Below are positions 51,035 through 58,780 of a stretch of 60,339 nt of DNA, in pieces (the first letter of the stretch is position 1; every line of letters starts with the position of its first letter). The translations under genes were made by a program, and so were the position numbers. The notes below the pieces were generated by a model, which saw only the letters and a program-made list of their open reading frames with translations, ran no database searches and had not been told where the DNA came from. The stretch covers positions 1-60,339 of the forward strand of contig JAZSHF010000035.1 of assembly GCA_045533115.1 (NCBI GenBank). Direction: 5' to 3'. This DNA comes from Colimorpha_A sp045533115. Its GTDB lineage: Bacteria > Bacillota > Clostridia > Oscillospirales > CAG-272.

Positions 51035-52864
51035 TTGGTAAGAAACGATTTAAGAAACATAGCGATCATAGCCCACGTTGACCACGGAAAGACGACTCTC
51101 GTCGACCAGATGCTGAAGCAGGGCGGTGTATACCGCGAAAATCAGGCGACGGAAGAAAGAGTAATGGACAGCAATGCCCTTGAAAAGGAAAGAGGAATCA
51201 CTATCCTCGCGAAGAACACAGCGGTACACTATAAGGACGTAAAGATCAATATTATAGACACTCCCGGACACGCGGATTTTAGTGGCGAGGTCGAAAGAAT
51301 CCTCAAAATGGTAAACGGAGTAATTCTGCTTGTTGACGCCGCAGAGGGACCGATGCCTCAGACGCGCTTCGTGCTTCAAAAGGCGCTCGAGCTTAACCAT
51401 AGAGTTATCGTTGTCGTAAATAAGGTGGATAAGCCCGATGCGCGAATTGAGGAAGTTGAGGACGAGGTGCTTGAGCTTCTTATGGACCTCGACGCAACCG
51501 ACGAGCAGCTTGATTCCCCGATGCTTTTCTGCTCAGGCAGAGCAGGTACTGCGTCATTCACTCCATATGAGCCGGGCGTTGACCTTCAGCCGCTTTTCGA
51601 TACCATTCTTGAATATATCCCCGCTCCAGAAGGCGACGAGAACGGCGAGCTTCAGCTTCTCGTATCGTCGATAGACTATAACGAGTACGTCGGCAGAATG
51701 GGAATCGGACGCATTGAGCGCGGTTCTATCAAGGTAAATCAGGAAGCGCTTATATGCAACTATCATACGGGTGCAAACCCCGTAAGAACCCGAATCGTAT
51801 CGCTTCAGACCTTCGACGGTCTTGGCAGAAGAACGGTTGAAAGCGCAAACGTAGGCGACATCGTCTGCTTCTCTGGCGCTGAAAATATCACGATCGGCGA
51901 TACTATAACCTCGGTTGTCGCTCCCGAGCCGCTTCCTTTCGTAAAGATAAGCGAGCCGACGATCGAAATGACCTTCGCGGTAAACGACAGCCCCTTTGCA
52001 GGACGCGAGGGTAAGTTCGTAACTACAAGACAAATCAGAGACCGCCTCTACCGTGAGCTTCTCAAGGACGTTTCTCTCCGCGTTGAGGACGGCGAAACGA
52101 CCGATAGCTTCAAGGTAGCGGGCAGAGGTGAAATGCACCTTTCGATCCTCGTCGAAACCATGCGCCGCGAGGGCTATGAGCTTTCGCTCTCGACTCCGCG
52201 CGTGCTTTATAAGGATATAGACGGCGTAAAGAACGAACCATACGAGAGAGTACAGATCGACGTGCCTGAGCAGTATATGGGCGCGGTCATCGACAAGCTC
52301 AATATGCGTAAGGGCGAGCTTCTTGAAATGGGAACACGCGGAAGCCGTATGGAGCTTCACTACGTTATCCCATCGCGTTGTCTTTTTGGATACAGAAGCG
52401 AATTTCTCACCGCAACACGCGGAGAGGGAATTATGAATACCGTATTCGAGGGTTACCACCCCTACAAGGGCGATATGCCTTCCCGTCAGACGGGCTCTCT
52501 TGTCGCGTCGGAAAAGGGTGTAACGACCTCTTACGGTCTCTACAACTCGCAGGAGCGCGGACAGCTTTTCGTAGGCGTACAAACAGAGGTATACGAGGGA
52601 ATGATCGTCGGTGAAAATCCCAAGCAGGGCGATATCGAGATCAACCCCTGTAAGACGAAGCAGCTCACCGCGATCCGTTCTAAGGGTGCGGACGAAAAGC
52701 TTATTCTTACACCCCATAAGACAATGTCGCTTGAGGAAGCGATCGAATTTATCGCAGACGACGAGCTTATCGAGGTAACTCCTAAGGGACTTCGTCTCCG
52801 AAAGGTAATTCTTGATACCCCGACACGTAAAAAGGCACAGGCGGCAAAGAAAAAACAGCAGTAA
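51035..52864 (+). CDS. typA: Ribosome-associated GTPase TypA/BipA
   Basis: A 609-residue translational GTPase. The G domain has AHVDHGKTTLVDQ (G1), RGITI (G2), DTPGHADF (G3) and NKVDKP (G4). Domain II is at about 210-300. The characteristic C-terminal region has RGSRMELHYVIPSRCLFGYRSEFLT. It binds 70S ribosomes under stress and cold. TTG 51035 is preferred: AAGGA lies 11 nt before it and it gives the family N-terminus VRNDLRNIAII. ATG 51014 would leave a leader of about 7 nt with no ribosome site. Confidence 0.95.
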   Translation: MVRNDLRNIAIIAHVDHGKTTLVDQMLKQGGVYRENQATEERVMDSNALEKERGITILAKNTAVHYKDVKINIIDTPGHADFSGEVERILKMVNGVILLVDAAEGPMPQTRFVLQKALELNHRVIVVVNKVDKPDARIEEVEDEVLELLMDLDATDEQLDSPMLFCSGRAGTASFTPYEPGVDLQPLFDTILEYIPAPEGDENGELQLLVSSIDYNEYVGRMGIGRIERGSIKVNQEALICNYHTGANPVRTRIVSLQTFDGLGRRTVESANVGDIVCFSGAENITIGDTITSVVAPEPLPFVKISEPTIEMTFAVNDSPFAGREGKFVTTRQIRDRLYRELLKDVSLRVEDGETTDSFKVAGRGEMHLSILVETMRREGYELSLSTPRVLYKDIDGVKNEPYERVQIDVPEQYMGAVIDKLNMRKGELLEMGTRGSRMELHYVIPSRCLFGYRSEFLTATRGEGIMNTVFEGYHPYKGDMPSRQTGSLVASEKGVTTSYGLYNSQERGQLFVGVQTEVYEGMIVGENPKQGDIEINPCKTKQLTAIRSKGADEKLILTPHKTMSLEEAIEFIADDELIEVTPKGLRLRKVILDTPTRKKAQAAKKKQQ

Positions 52865-52885
52865 TCAACTGCAAAAGAGGTAAAG

Positions 52886-53266
52886 ATGAAGCAAAAAAAG
52901 CTACGCGTAGCGTACCTGATAGCGTTTCTTGTCTTACTGTTTACAGAGATATTGATAGGCGCATTCGTGCATGACGCATTCGTTCGTCCTTACGTCGGTG
53001 ACGTGCTTGTCGTTATACTGATATATTGTCTTATCAGAATAGTAAAACCGACGGGAATAAAGCTCTTGCCGCTTTACGTTTTCATCTTCGCACTTATAGT
53101 AGAGTTACTGCAGCTCGCTAAAATAGTTGACCTGATAGGAATACCGCACGATTCGATAGTAGCAATTATGGTCGGAACGTCATTTTCGTTCATAGATATA
53201 ATCTGCTACGCAGTCGGATGCGGGATTACCTATGTAACTGAATTAATAATAAAAAAGCGCCCGTGA
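52886..53266 (+). CDS. DUF2809-like small membrane protein
   Basis: A 126-residue protein with four hydrophobic segments. It starts KLRVAYLIAFLVLLFTEI, has VRPYVGDVLVVILIYCLIR and ends near ICYAVGCGITYVTEL. The middle stretch resembles DUF2809 proteins of unknown function. It follows typA by 21 nt and shares its transcript. Its stop codon lies in the loop of the terminator hairpin. Confidence 0.82.
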   Translation: MKQKKLRVAYLIAFLVLLFTEILIGAFVHDAFVRPYVGDVLVVILIYCLIRIVKPTGIKLLPLYVFIFALIVELLQLAKIVDLIGIPHDSIVAIMVGTSFSFIDIICYAVGCGITYVTELIIKKRP

Positions 53267-53278
53267 GGGCGCTTTTTT
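53251..53278 (+). terminator. Terminator overlapping the DUF2809-like gene's stop
   Basis: AAAAAAGCGCCC and GGGCGCTTTTTT around GTGA, where TGA is the stop codon of the gene itself. Confidence 0.88.
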
Positions 53279-53385
53279 TGCGGCGGGAGCGCGTGGGGGT
53301 TCCCGAAACGAGCAAATGCGAGTTTTTGGGGTTCCGAGCAAGCCCCGCCCTACGAACACGTAACGAAGCTTCGCCACGTTGTCTT
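53279..53385. repeat. Possible repeat segment left of the MITE-like element
   Basis: A GC-rich non-coding stretch with an imperfect direct repeat of GGGGTTCCCGA (53293 and about 53329). The composition is unlike neighbouring intergenic DNA, suggesting a multicopy element, but copy number cannot be seen here. Confidence 0.3.
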
Positions 53386-53542
53386 GCCTTCCCCTTGGGG
53401 AAGGTGTCAACCGAAGGTTGACGGATGAGGTTAGGATGCGAAGCATCCGTCACAAAAATAAAGTTAATTAACAAATATAACGCCGTCTATGACGGCTAAC
53501 CTCATCCACCACTTCGCGGTCCCCCTTCCCCAAGGGGAAGGC
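53386..53542. mobile_element. MITE-like inverted-repeat element
   Basis: Left arm 53386-53434 is the palindrome GCCTTCCCCTTGGGGAAGG, then a second small palindrome, then GGATGAGGTTAG. Right arm 53496-53542 is the same set in reverse order and orientation (CTAACCTCATCC ... CCTTCCCCAAGGGGAAGGC), but the middle palindrome differs. The core of about 60 nt holds a GATGC-GAA-GCATC hairpin and has no open frame. This is the structure of a non-autonomous element with nested hairpins. It lies between the typA operon terminator and the LRR gene promoter. Confidence 0.65.
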
Positions 53543-53561
53543 GAAACGCGAAATTCCGCTA

Positions 53562-53590
53562 TTGACAAAAAAACTTCATCGTGATAAAAT
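53562..53590 (+). promoter_or_regulatory. Promoter of the LRR lipoprotein gene
   Basis: TTGACA (53562-53567), 17 nt, TAAAAT (53585-53590), about 20 nt right of the MITE-like element. Confidence 0.7.
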
Positions 53591-53643
53591 GAAAGTGCCA
53601 AACAGAATCGAATCATTTTACTGTGGAAGTATGTGTTTTTTGT

Positions 53644-53668
53644 GCATAGCTTCGTCTATGCTTTTTTT
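53644..53668 (+). terminator. Leader terminator/attenuator upstream of the LRR lipoprotein
   Basis: GCATAG-CTTCGT-CTATGC followed by seven T, located between the promoter and the ATG at 53689. This has the form of an intrinsic terminator in the 5' leader. Read-through would be needed for expression. Confidence 0.7.
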
Positions 53669-53688
53669 ATTTTTGGGAGGAAAAGAGA

Positions 53689-55491
53689 ATGAAGCGAATC
53701 CTAACAGCATTATTGCTAATTATGGTAATTATAACCCTTTCCGCCTGTGATACGGAACAAGATCCCACAAGCGGCACGGAACAAGATCCCACAAGCGGCA
53801 CGGAACAAGATCCCACAAGCGGCACTGAACAAGATCCCGCAAGCGGCACTGAACAAGATCCCGCAAGCGGCACTGAACAAGATCCCGCAAGCGGCACAGA
53901 ACAAGATCCCACAAGTGGCACGGAACAAGATCCCACAAGCGGCACGGAACAAGATTCCACGAGTGGCATAACCGGCGACTGTAAATGGTCCCTTGACGGC
54001 GCCGTTCTCACGATCAGCGGTAACGGCAAGATGGGGGATTACCCATCTAACTCAACTCTTCCGTGGGGTACAACTATTACTCAAGTAAAAATAGATCGCG
54101 GCGTGACCGCAATTGGTAATTATGCCTTCCGTAATTGTAGCAATCTCCAAACGATATACTATGATGGCACTAAGACTGAGTGGAATGCTATTACTAAAGG
54201 AATCGATTGGGATTACAACACCGGCGATTATACTATCGTATTCCTCGTCGTTGAGAGCTCGAAAGGTCTTAAATATGAGCTTAGCGAAGACGGTACGTAT
54301 TATATCGTGGCAGGAATTGGCTCTTGTGCCGACACCGAGCTTGTTATTCCTTCCACCTATAAAAATAAACCCGTTAAGAAAATCGGCGAGTATGCCTTCG
54401 AGGGCCGCACAAACTTAACGAGTATAACTGTCCCCGGTGGCGTCACAAGAATTGTCGATGGTGCCTTCAGTAATTGTACTAGCTTAACGAGTATAACTAT
54501 TCCCGATAGTCTCACGAGTATTGGAAGCTGTGCGTTCGATAATACTGCGTATTACAACGACATAAGTAATTGGGAAAACGAAGTTTTATATATTGGAAAT
54601 CACCTGATCGATGCGACGGACTTTTTGATCGGTGAATATACAATTAAAGACGGAACCAGCACTATTGCCGTTTGCGCCTTCTACGGTTGCACAAGCTTAA
54701 CGAGCGTAACGATTCCCGACAGCGTAATCTCAATTCCTGATTCTGCCTTCGAGGGCTGCACAAGCTTAACGAGCATAACGATCCCTGACAGCGTAACATC
54801 AATTGGCATTTATGCCTTCTCACACTGCACAAGCTTAACGAGCATAACGATCCCCGACGGCGTAACCTTAATTGAAAATAATGCCTTCTCACATTGCACA
54901 AGCTTAACAAGCATAACGATCCCCGACGGTGTAACCTCAATTCCCAATGATACCTTCTGCTTTTGCACAAGCTTAACGAGCATAGCGATCCCCGACAGTG
55001 TAACCTCAATTGGCATTTATGCCTTCTACTATTGCACAAGCTTAACGAGTATAACGATTCCCGACGGCGTGACCTCAATTGGCGAAGCTGCCTTCCATGA
55101 TTGCACAAGCTTAACGAGTATAACGATTCCCGACGGCGTAACCAAGATATACCGTTCTACCTTTGCGGATTGTTCAAGCTTAACGAGTATAACGATCCCC
55201 GACGGCGTAACATCAATTGACTCTCAGGCCTTCTATGGTTGCACAAGCTTAACGAGCATAACGATACCTGACAGCGTAACATCAATTGGCAAGCGCGCCT
55301 TCACGGGTTGCACAAGTTTAACGAGCATAACGATCCCGGACAGTGTAACATCAATTGGCATGTATGCCTTCTCAAAGTGCACAAGCTTAACGAGCGTAAC
55401 GATCTCCAACAGCGCAACCTCAATTGGCTATGGTGCATTCGAAGGATGTACGAGCTTACCAACGAACAGTATTCACGATATAGGCGCATAG
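53689..55491 (+). CDS. BspA-type leucine-rich repeat lipoprotein
   Basis: A 600-residue surface lipoprotein. The signal sequence ends LSAC (Cys about residue 20). Then come nine 8-residue units of TEQDPTSG/TEQDPASG forming a flexible acidic stalk. A short region includes GDCKWSLDGAVLTISGNGKM. From about residue 240 there is a run of about 13 copies of a 23-residue LRR_5 unit (CTSLTSITIPDGVTSI plus AF). The fold is a solenoid used for binding host or microbial surfaces. There is no C-terminal anchor, so attachment is by lipid. The ribosome site is GGGAGG. The leader has an attenuator hairpin. Confidence 0.93.
   Translation: MKRILTALLLIMVIITLSACDTEQDPTSGTEQDPTSGTEQDPTSGTEQDPASGTEQDPASGTEQDPASGTEQDPTSGTEQDPTSGTEQDSTSGITGDCKWSLDGAVLTISGNGKMGDYPSNSTLPWGTTITQVKIDRGVTAIGNYAFRNCSNLQTIYYDGTKTEWNAITKGIDWDYNTGDYTIVFLVVESSKGLKYELSEDGTYYIVAGIGSCADTELVIPSTYKNKPVKKIGEYAFEGRTNLTSITVPGGVTRIVDGAFSNCTSLTSITIPDSLTSIGSCAFDNTAYYNDISNWENEVLYIGNHLIDATDFLIGEYTIKDGTSTIAVCAFYGCTSLTSVTIPDSVISIPDSAFEGCTSLTSITIPDSVTSIGIYAFSHCTSLTSITIPDGVTLIENNAFSHCTSLTSITIPDGVTSIPNDTFCFCTSLTSIAIPDSVTSIGIYAFYYCTSLTSITIPDGVTSIGEAAFHDCTSLTSITIPDGVTKIYRSTFADCSSLTSITIPDGVTSIDSQAFYGCTSLTSITIPDSVTSIGKRAFTGCTSLTSITIPDSVTSIGMYAFSKCTSLTSVTISNSATSIGYGAFEGCTSLPTNSIHDIGA
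53752..53967 (+). repeat. 24-bp tandem repeat, nine units, encoding the stalk
   Basis: Nine consecutive 24-nt copies beginning ACGGAACAAGATCCC, differing only at a few bases (two variants, Thr or Ala). Units 4-6 form an identical block. Repeat number is likely to vary by slippage. Confidence 0.92.
54463..55458 (+). repeat. 69-bp LRR-coding tandem repeats
   Basis: About 13 imperfect units at 69-nt spacing, with near-identical TGCACAAGCTTAACGAG cores that encode the CTSLTS motif. One longer spacer between units (about 54540-54660) interrupts the array. High nucleotide identity among units suggests recent expansion or gene conversion. Confidence 0.85.
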
Positions 55492-55510
55492 TACGAAATA
55501 TCATTTGCCG

Positions 55511-55646
55511 ATGAGTGTTCTTATCCTGTGTGTAACGGAGGTGACTTGTGCCTCGGCGGCACTTGTTATCCTGCTCAAAAAGAAGAAACAAATAAAAAAG
55601 CAAGAACGGATTTCCGTTCTTGCTTTTCCTTTTATCACTTCGGCTG
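55511..55646 (+). other. Possible eroded membrane tail after the LRR gene
   Basis: In the frame one base off the LRR gene an open stretch from ATG 55511 encodes about 22 hydrophobic residues (VLILCVTEVTCASAALVILL) followed by KKKKQ. This would fit a C-terminal membrane anchor, but no ribosome site precedes it. It could be chance. Confidence 0.25.
55596..55627. terminator. Bidirectional terminator between the LRR and trpS genes
   Basis: AAAAGCAAGAACGG and complement (14 bp), ATTT loop. The trpS stop lies 8 nt beyond. Confidence 0.85.
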
Positions 55647-56645
55647 TGTAAATCCGACCTTACGGTAAACCTTAGATAGCGTCTTTCTTGCAAGGTAAGC
55701 GGCTCTTGCGGAGCCGTCCTTCATTACGGTTTCGAGGTACGCCTTGTCGCTCATAAGACGGTCAAACTCCGTCTTAACGGGAGCGAGCGCTTCTGCGACG
55801 ATTTCACCGACTGCGAGCTTGAAGTGTCCGTAACCGAGACCTTCAAATTCCTTTTCGATCTCGGCGTCGGTCTTGCCCGTAAAGGCGGTATAGATCGTCA
55901 TAAGGTTATTTATCCCGTCCTTACCCTCTGCGCGACGAACGACAGTATCGGAGTCGGTGACAGCACGCTTGAACTTTCTGATTATATCGTCTCTACCGTC
56001 AAGAATGTAGACCGATGCGTTAGTGTTCGTATCCGACTTACTCATCTTCTTTTCCGGCTCTGCAAGCGACATTACCTTCGCACCTGCCTTCGGGATAAAT
56101 CCCTCGGGAATAGCGAACGTGTCGCCGTAGACCTGATTAAATCTGTTCGCAATATCGCGCGTAAGCTCGATATGCTGCATCTGGTCGATACCGACGGGAA
56201 CAAGGTTCGTCTGATAAAGCAGAATATCCGACGCCATAAGAACGGGGTAGGTGAAAAGTCCTGCGTTGATGTTCGACGCGTACTTTTTGCTCTTATCCTT
56301 GAACTGCGTCATACGGTTAAGCTCACCGTGCATAGCATAGCAGTTGAGCACCCAAGCAAGCTCCGCGTGAGCGGGAACGTGGCTCTGCACGAAAAGGGTG
56401 TTCTTCTCGGGGTCAAGTCCGCTTGCGATATAAAGCGCGAGCGTCTCGTAGGTACGGCGGCGAAGCTCGGCAGGGTCCTGACGGACGGTTATCGCATGAA
56501 GGTCAACGACGCAGTAAATGCAGTCGTAGCTTTCTTCAAACTCTTTCCAATTCTTTATAGAACCGAGATAGTTGCCGATAGTAAGCTTACCGCTCGGCTG
56601 AACTCCCGAAAATATTTTCTTCTTGATTACTTCATTGTTTTCCAT
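55635..56645 (-). CDS. trpS: Tryptophanyl-tRNA synthetase
   Basis: A 336-residue class I synthetase of normal length. It has GVQPSGKLTIGNYLGS with the HIGH-equivalent motif, QTNLVPVGIDQMQHIELTRDIA, and KKMSKSDTN for KMSKS. It charges tRNA-Trp in the cytoplasm. The ATG follows AAGGAGG. I looked for a T-box leader in the upstream 150 nt and saw no TGGNACC motif, so it is probably not T-box controlled. A TTGCAA-18-TAAAAT promoter is possible at about 56680-56710. Confidence 0.95.
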   Translation of the reverse strand: MENNEVIKKKIFSGVQPSGKLTIGNYLGSIKNWKEFEESYDCIYCVVDLHAITVRQDPAELRRRTYETLALYIASGLDPEKNTLFVQSHVPAHAELAWVLNCYAMHGELNRMTQFKDKSKKYASNINAGLFTYPVLMASDILLYQTNLVPVGIDQMQHIELTRDIANRFNQVYGDTFAIPEGFIPKAGAKVMSLAEPEKKMSKSDTNTNASVYILDGRDDIIRKFKRAVTDSDTVVRRAEGKDGINNLMTIYTAFTGKTDAEIEKEFEGLGYGHFKLAVGEIVAEALAPVKTEFDRLMSDKAYLETVMKDGSARAAYLARKTLSKVYRKVGFTQPK

Positions 56646-56814
56646 AAATCTGCCTCCTTACATAGGAATAATCTATTTTAACACAAAGATGTACAGTTTT
56701 GCAAGTCCTAAACGCTTTTTTGTGTTAAAAAGCGCATTTTTCTTTATATTTATCTTGAATGAAGGCATTTTTTGTGCTACAATAATATATATAATTCAGT
56801 TTAAGGAACGTAAA

Positions 56815-57465
56815 ATGAAAAAATCTTTTGATCCCGTTGAGGATTCCGTTACCCCGAAGTCGCTTAAGACTCTCGGACTTATAATAAAAGTAACTCTTGC
56901 CGTCGGACTTATCGTTTCGCTCGGCTGGCTCACCTTGCGCGCCTGCTTGCAGGACGGCACGGCTAAGATGAAAAAATATCTTTGGACCGAAGCAGCCATC
57001 GAGCAAAAAGAAAACGGAACGCTGACGATAAACCGTCTTACCGAGTATAACGATCCCGAGCTAAGCCGTCTTTTCTATATCGGAAGAATTTATCATACCG
57101 AGGAGATCGGTCAGCTTCAGTTTATGCTAAGATATAACGTGCTCAGCCGTGAGTACGAAGACTATGCAACGGGAGTTGGAGAATTTATTTTTGAATTAGT
57201 TACTCAAGCCGACGGAGAGATAAAGGATCGCTATACGAAGTATTGTTATATTACCGATGCAGCGATGATGTACCGATATTACAGGATCGCGTTTGAAAAC
57301 GTCGACCTGACAGATGTTGACGGCGCGCAGGTAATAATCTACTATCAATACGGCGAAAAACATGAGATCGGCAGATGTATCGTTTACGATAAGGACGCCG
57401 CAAAAGAAGTGTTCAAGCCGACGTCAAGCAAAAAGCCAACGTCAGGACTTAAATACGAGGGATGA
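56815..57465 (+). CDS. Uncharacterised membrane-anchored protein
   Basis: A 216-residue protein with one transmembrane segment at about 20-45 (LGLIIKVTLAVGLIVSLGWLT) after a short charged N-terminus. The extracytoplasmic remainder is rich in Tyr, Asp and Glu (YRYYRIAFENVDLTDVD) with no recognisable motif. ATG 56815 is chosen because AAGGA lies 7 nt before it. A longer upstream frame overlaps the trpS promoter region. It is followed 3 nt later by a zinc-ribbon protein gene, so the two are probably functionally linked. Confidence 0.75.
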   Translation: MKKSFDPVEDSVTPKSLKTLGLIIKVTLAVGLIVSLGWLTLRACLQDGTAKMKKYLWTEAAIEQKENGTLTINRLTEYNDPELSRLFYIGRIYHTEEIGQLQFMLRYNVLSREYEDYATGVGEFIFELVTQADGEIKDRYTKYCYITDAAMMYRYYRIAFENVDLTDVDGAQVIIYYQYGEKHEIGRCIVYDKDAAKEVFKPTSSKKPTSGLKYEG

Positions 57466-57468
57466 TCT

Positions 57469-58158
57469 ATGATACTCAATTCAAAAGAAACCACAATAGC
57501 ATACCGTTGCCCGACCTGCGGGAAGTTCATTTTCGGCATCGTCGGAATATTTACGCTTTCGGGCGACCTTATAAAGCTCAAATGCGACTGCGGAGGCTCG
57601 GAGCTTAAGATAACGTATACTAGCGACGATAAGCTTCGAATAACCGTTCCGTGCTTATTCTGCCCTAATCCGCACAGCTATCTTCTCACGTCGGGAGCGT
57701 TTTTCGACCGCGAGATACTTGCTCTTAACTGCACCTATTCGGGTCTTGACACCTGCTTTATCGGCGAAAAGGACAAGGTAATTGAAGCCGCAAAGGAAGC
57801 GGACCTTCACCTCGTCGAGCTTCTTGAAGAAGCGGGATTTGACAATCTTGAAGCGTTTATGAAGGGCAAAAACTCTGTTGACGGCGAGGATAACGTCGAC
57901 GAGGAATACCGCCTTGATTACGCGCAGATAGAGGACGTCGTCCGCTTTATGCTCGCAGAGCTGCGCGAGGACGGAGATATTCACTGCGGCTGTGACGACG
58001 GAGAACCGGAATGTGACTTCGAATTTAAGGGCGACTGCGTGCATATATTCTGTAATAAGTGCGGATATGAAAAGATGATTCCGATGTCGAGCACGCTCGC
58101 CGCGAACGCGTTTCTTCATACCGACGTTCTTGAGCTCGGTAAGCCCGAAAATAAGTGA
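57469..58158 (+). CDS. Uncharacterised cysteine-rich (zinc-ribbon) protein
   Basis: A 229-residue soluble protein. An N-terminal ribbon has CPTCGKF and CDCGG, a second cysteine pair is in CLFCPNPH, and a C-terminal ribbon has CGCDDGEPECDF and CNKCGYEK. The acidic middle (about 110-165) includes LLEEAGFDNLEAFMKG. I do not recognise a named family, though the shape suggests a metal-binding or nucleic-acid-associated protein. It is co-transcribed with the membrane protein 3 nt upstream. Confidence 0.7.
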   Translation: MILNSKETTIAYRCPTCGKFIFGIVGIFTLSGDLIKLKCDCGGSELKITYTSDDKLRITVPCLFCPNPHSYLLTSGAFFDREILALNCTYSGLDTCFIGEKDKVIEAAKEADLHLVELLEEAGFDNLEAFMKGKNSVDGEDNVDEEYRLDYAQIEDVVRFMLAELREDGDIHCGCDDGEPECDFEFKGDCVHIFCNKCGYEKMIPMSSTLAANAFLHTDVLELGKPENK

Positions 58159-58165
58159 AAACAGG

Positions 58166-58187
58166 GCGTTTTGTCTTGACAAAACGC
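58166..58187. promoter_or_regulatory. Inverted repeat over the mscL -35 region
   Basis: GCGTTTTGTC and GACAAAACGC, 10 bp with a 2-nt centre, straddling the TTGACA of the mscL promoter. It could be an operator, or the terminator stem of the upstream gene. Confidence 0.5.
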
Positions 58188-58205
58188 TTAACTTTACTGT
58201 ATAAT
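58176..58205 (+). promoter_or_regulatory. mscL promoter
   Basis: TTGACA (58176-58181), 18 nt, TATAAT (58200-58205). The -35 lies inside the perfect inverted repeat at 58166-58187. Confidence 0.75.
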
Positions 58206-58244
58206 CATAATATCGAAAAAACAATTATTTTGGAGGATATTCAA

Positions 58245-58766
58245 ATGAAATTTTTCAGCGAATTCAAGAAGTTTATTTCAAAGGGCAACGTAATTGATAT
58301 GGCAGTCGGTGTTGTAATCGGCGGCTCGTTCGGTAAGATCGTAACGGGACTTGTTAATTACATAATCAATCCCTTTGTAGGTATCTTCGTAAAGCAGGGA
58401 AGTCTTGATTCTCTTAAGACCGTTATCCACAAGGCAACCTACGTTATTGACGAAGCGACAGGTCTTGCAACCGATACCGTGGCAACCCCCGAGGTCGCTA
58501 TACTTTGGGGAACCTGGCTCCAGACGATAATCGACTTCCTTATCACCGCTCTTTGCATCTTTATCGTTATCACTATCATCGCACGCGGCAGAGCGCGTCT
58601 TGAAGCTAAGAAGCTTGCTGAGGAAGCCGCAAAGAAGGCAGAAGCGGACGCAAAGGCAAAGGCAGAGGCTGACGCTCTTGCTGCTAAGCAGGCGGCTCTT
58701 GATGCAAGCGTTCTTCAGCAGGCAGAGCTACTTGCCGAAATACGTGATTTGCTTAAGAACAAATAA
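58245..58766 (+). CDS. mscL: Large-conductance mechanosensitive channel
   Basis: A 173-residue channel that releases solutes on hypoosmotic shock. The start KFFSEFKKFISKGNVIDMAVGVVIGG is the MscL N-terminus and TM1, with TM2 LQTIIDFLITALCIFIVITII at about 85-110. It has a longer than usual C-terminal Ala/Lys/Glu-rich coiled coil (about 115-170). Normal length is about 130-140, so the tail is extended. ATG follows TGGAGGA by 9 nt. Confidence 0.95.
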   Translation: MKFFSEFKKFISKGNVIDMAVGVVIGGSFGKIVTGLVNYIINPFVGIFVKQGSLDSLKTVIHKATYVIDEATGLATDTVATPEVAILWGTWLQTIIDFLITALCIFIVITIIARGRARLEAKKLAEEAAKKAEADAKAKAEADALAAKQAALDASVLQQAELLAEIRDLLKNK

Positions 58767-58780
58767 TACAGAAGTTTTGT

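Noticed and set aside
51554..52717. A 387-codon minus-strand frame opposite typA
   Set aside because: It is a shadow of a strongly conserved gene and lacks domain features.
53226..53474. Short minus-strand open frames in the 53.3-53.5 kb stretch
   Set aside because: They arise from palindromic repeat DNA, have no ribosome site and no protein character.
53386..53542. CRISPR array
   Set aside because: The palindromic arms are only two and are inverted, not direct. No regular spacers and no cas genes.
53752..53967. CRISPR array in the 24-bp repeats
   Set aside because: The repeats are contiguous with no spacers and are in frame within a gene.
53716..54029. Repeat-derived open frames in several frames over the stalk repeats
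   Set aside because: A 24-bp repeat without stops keeps all frames open. Only the frame with signal sequence and LRR domain is real.
56646..56800. T-box riboswitch upstream of trpS
   Set aside because: The TGGNACC T-box core and a terminator/antiterminator pair were not found.
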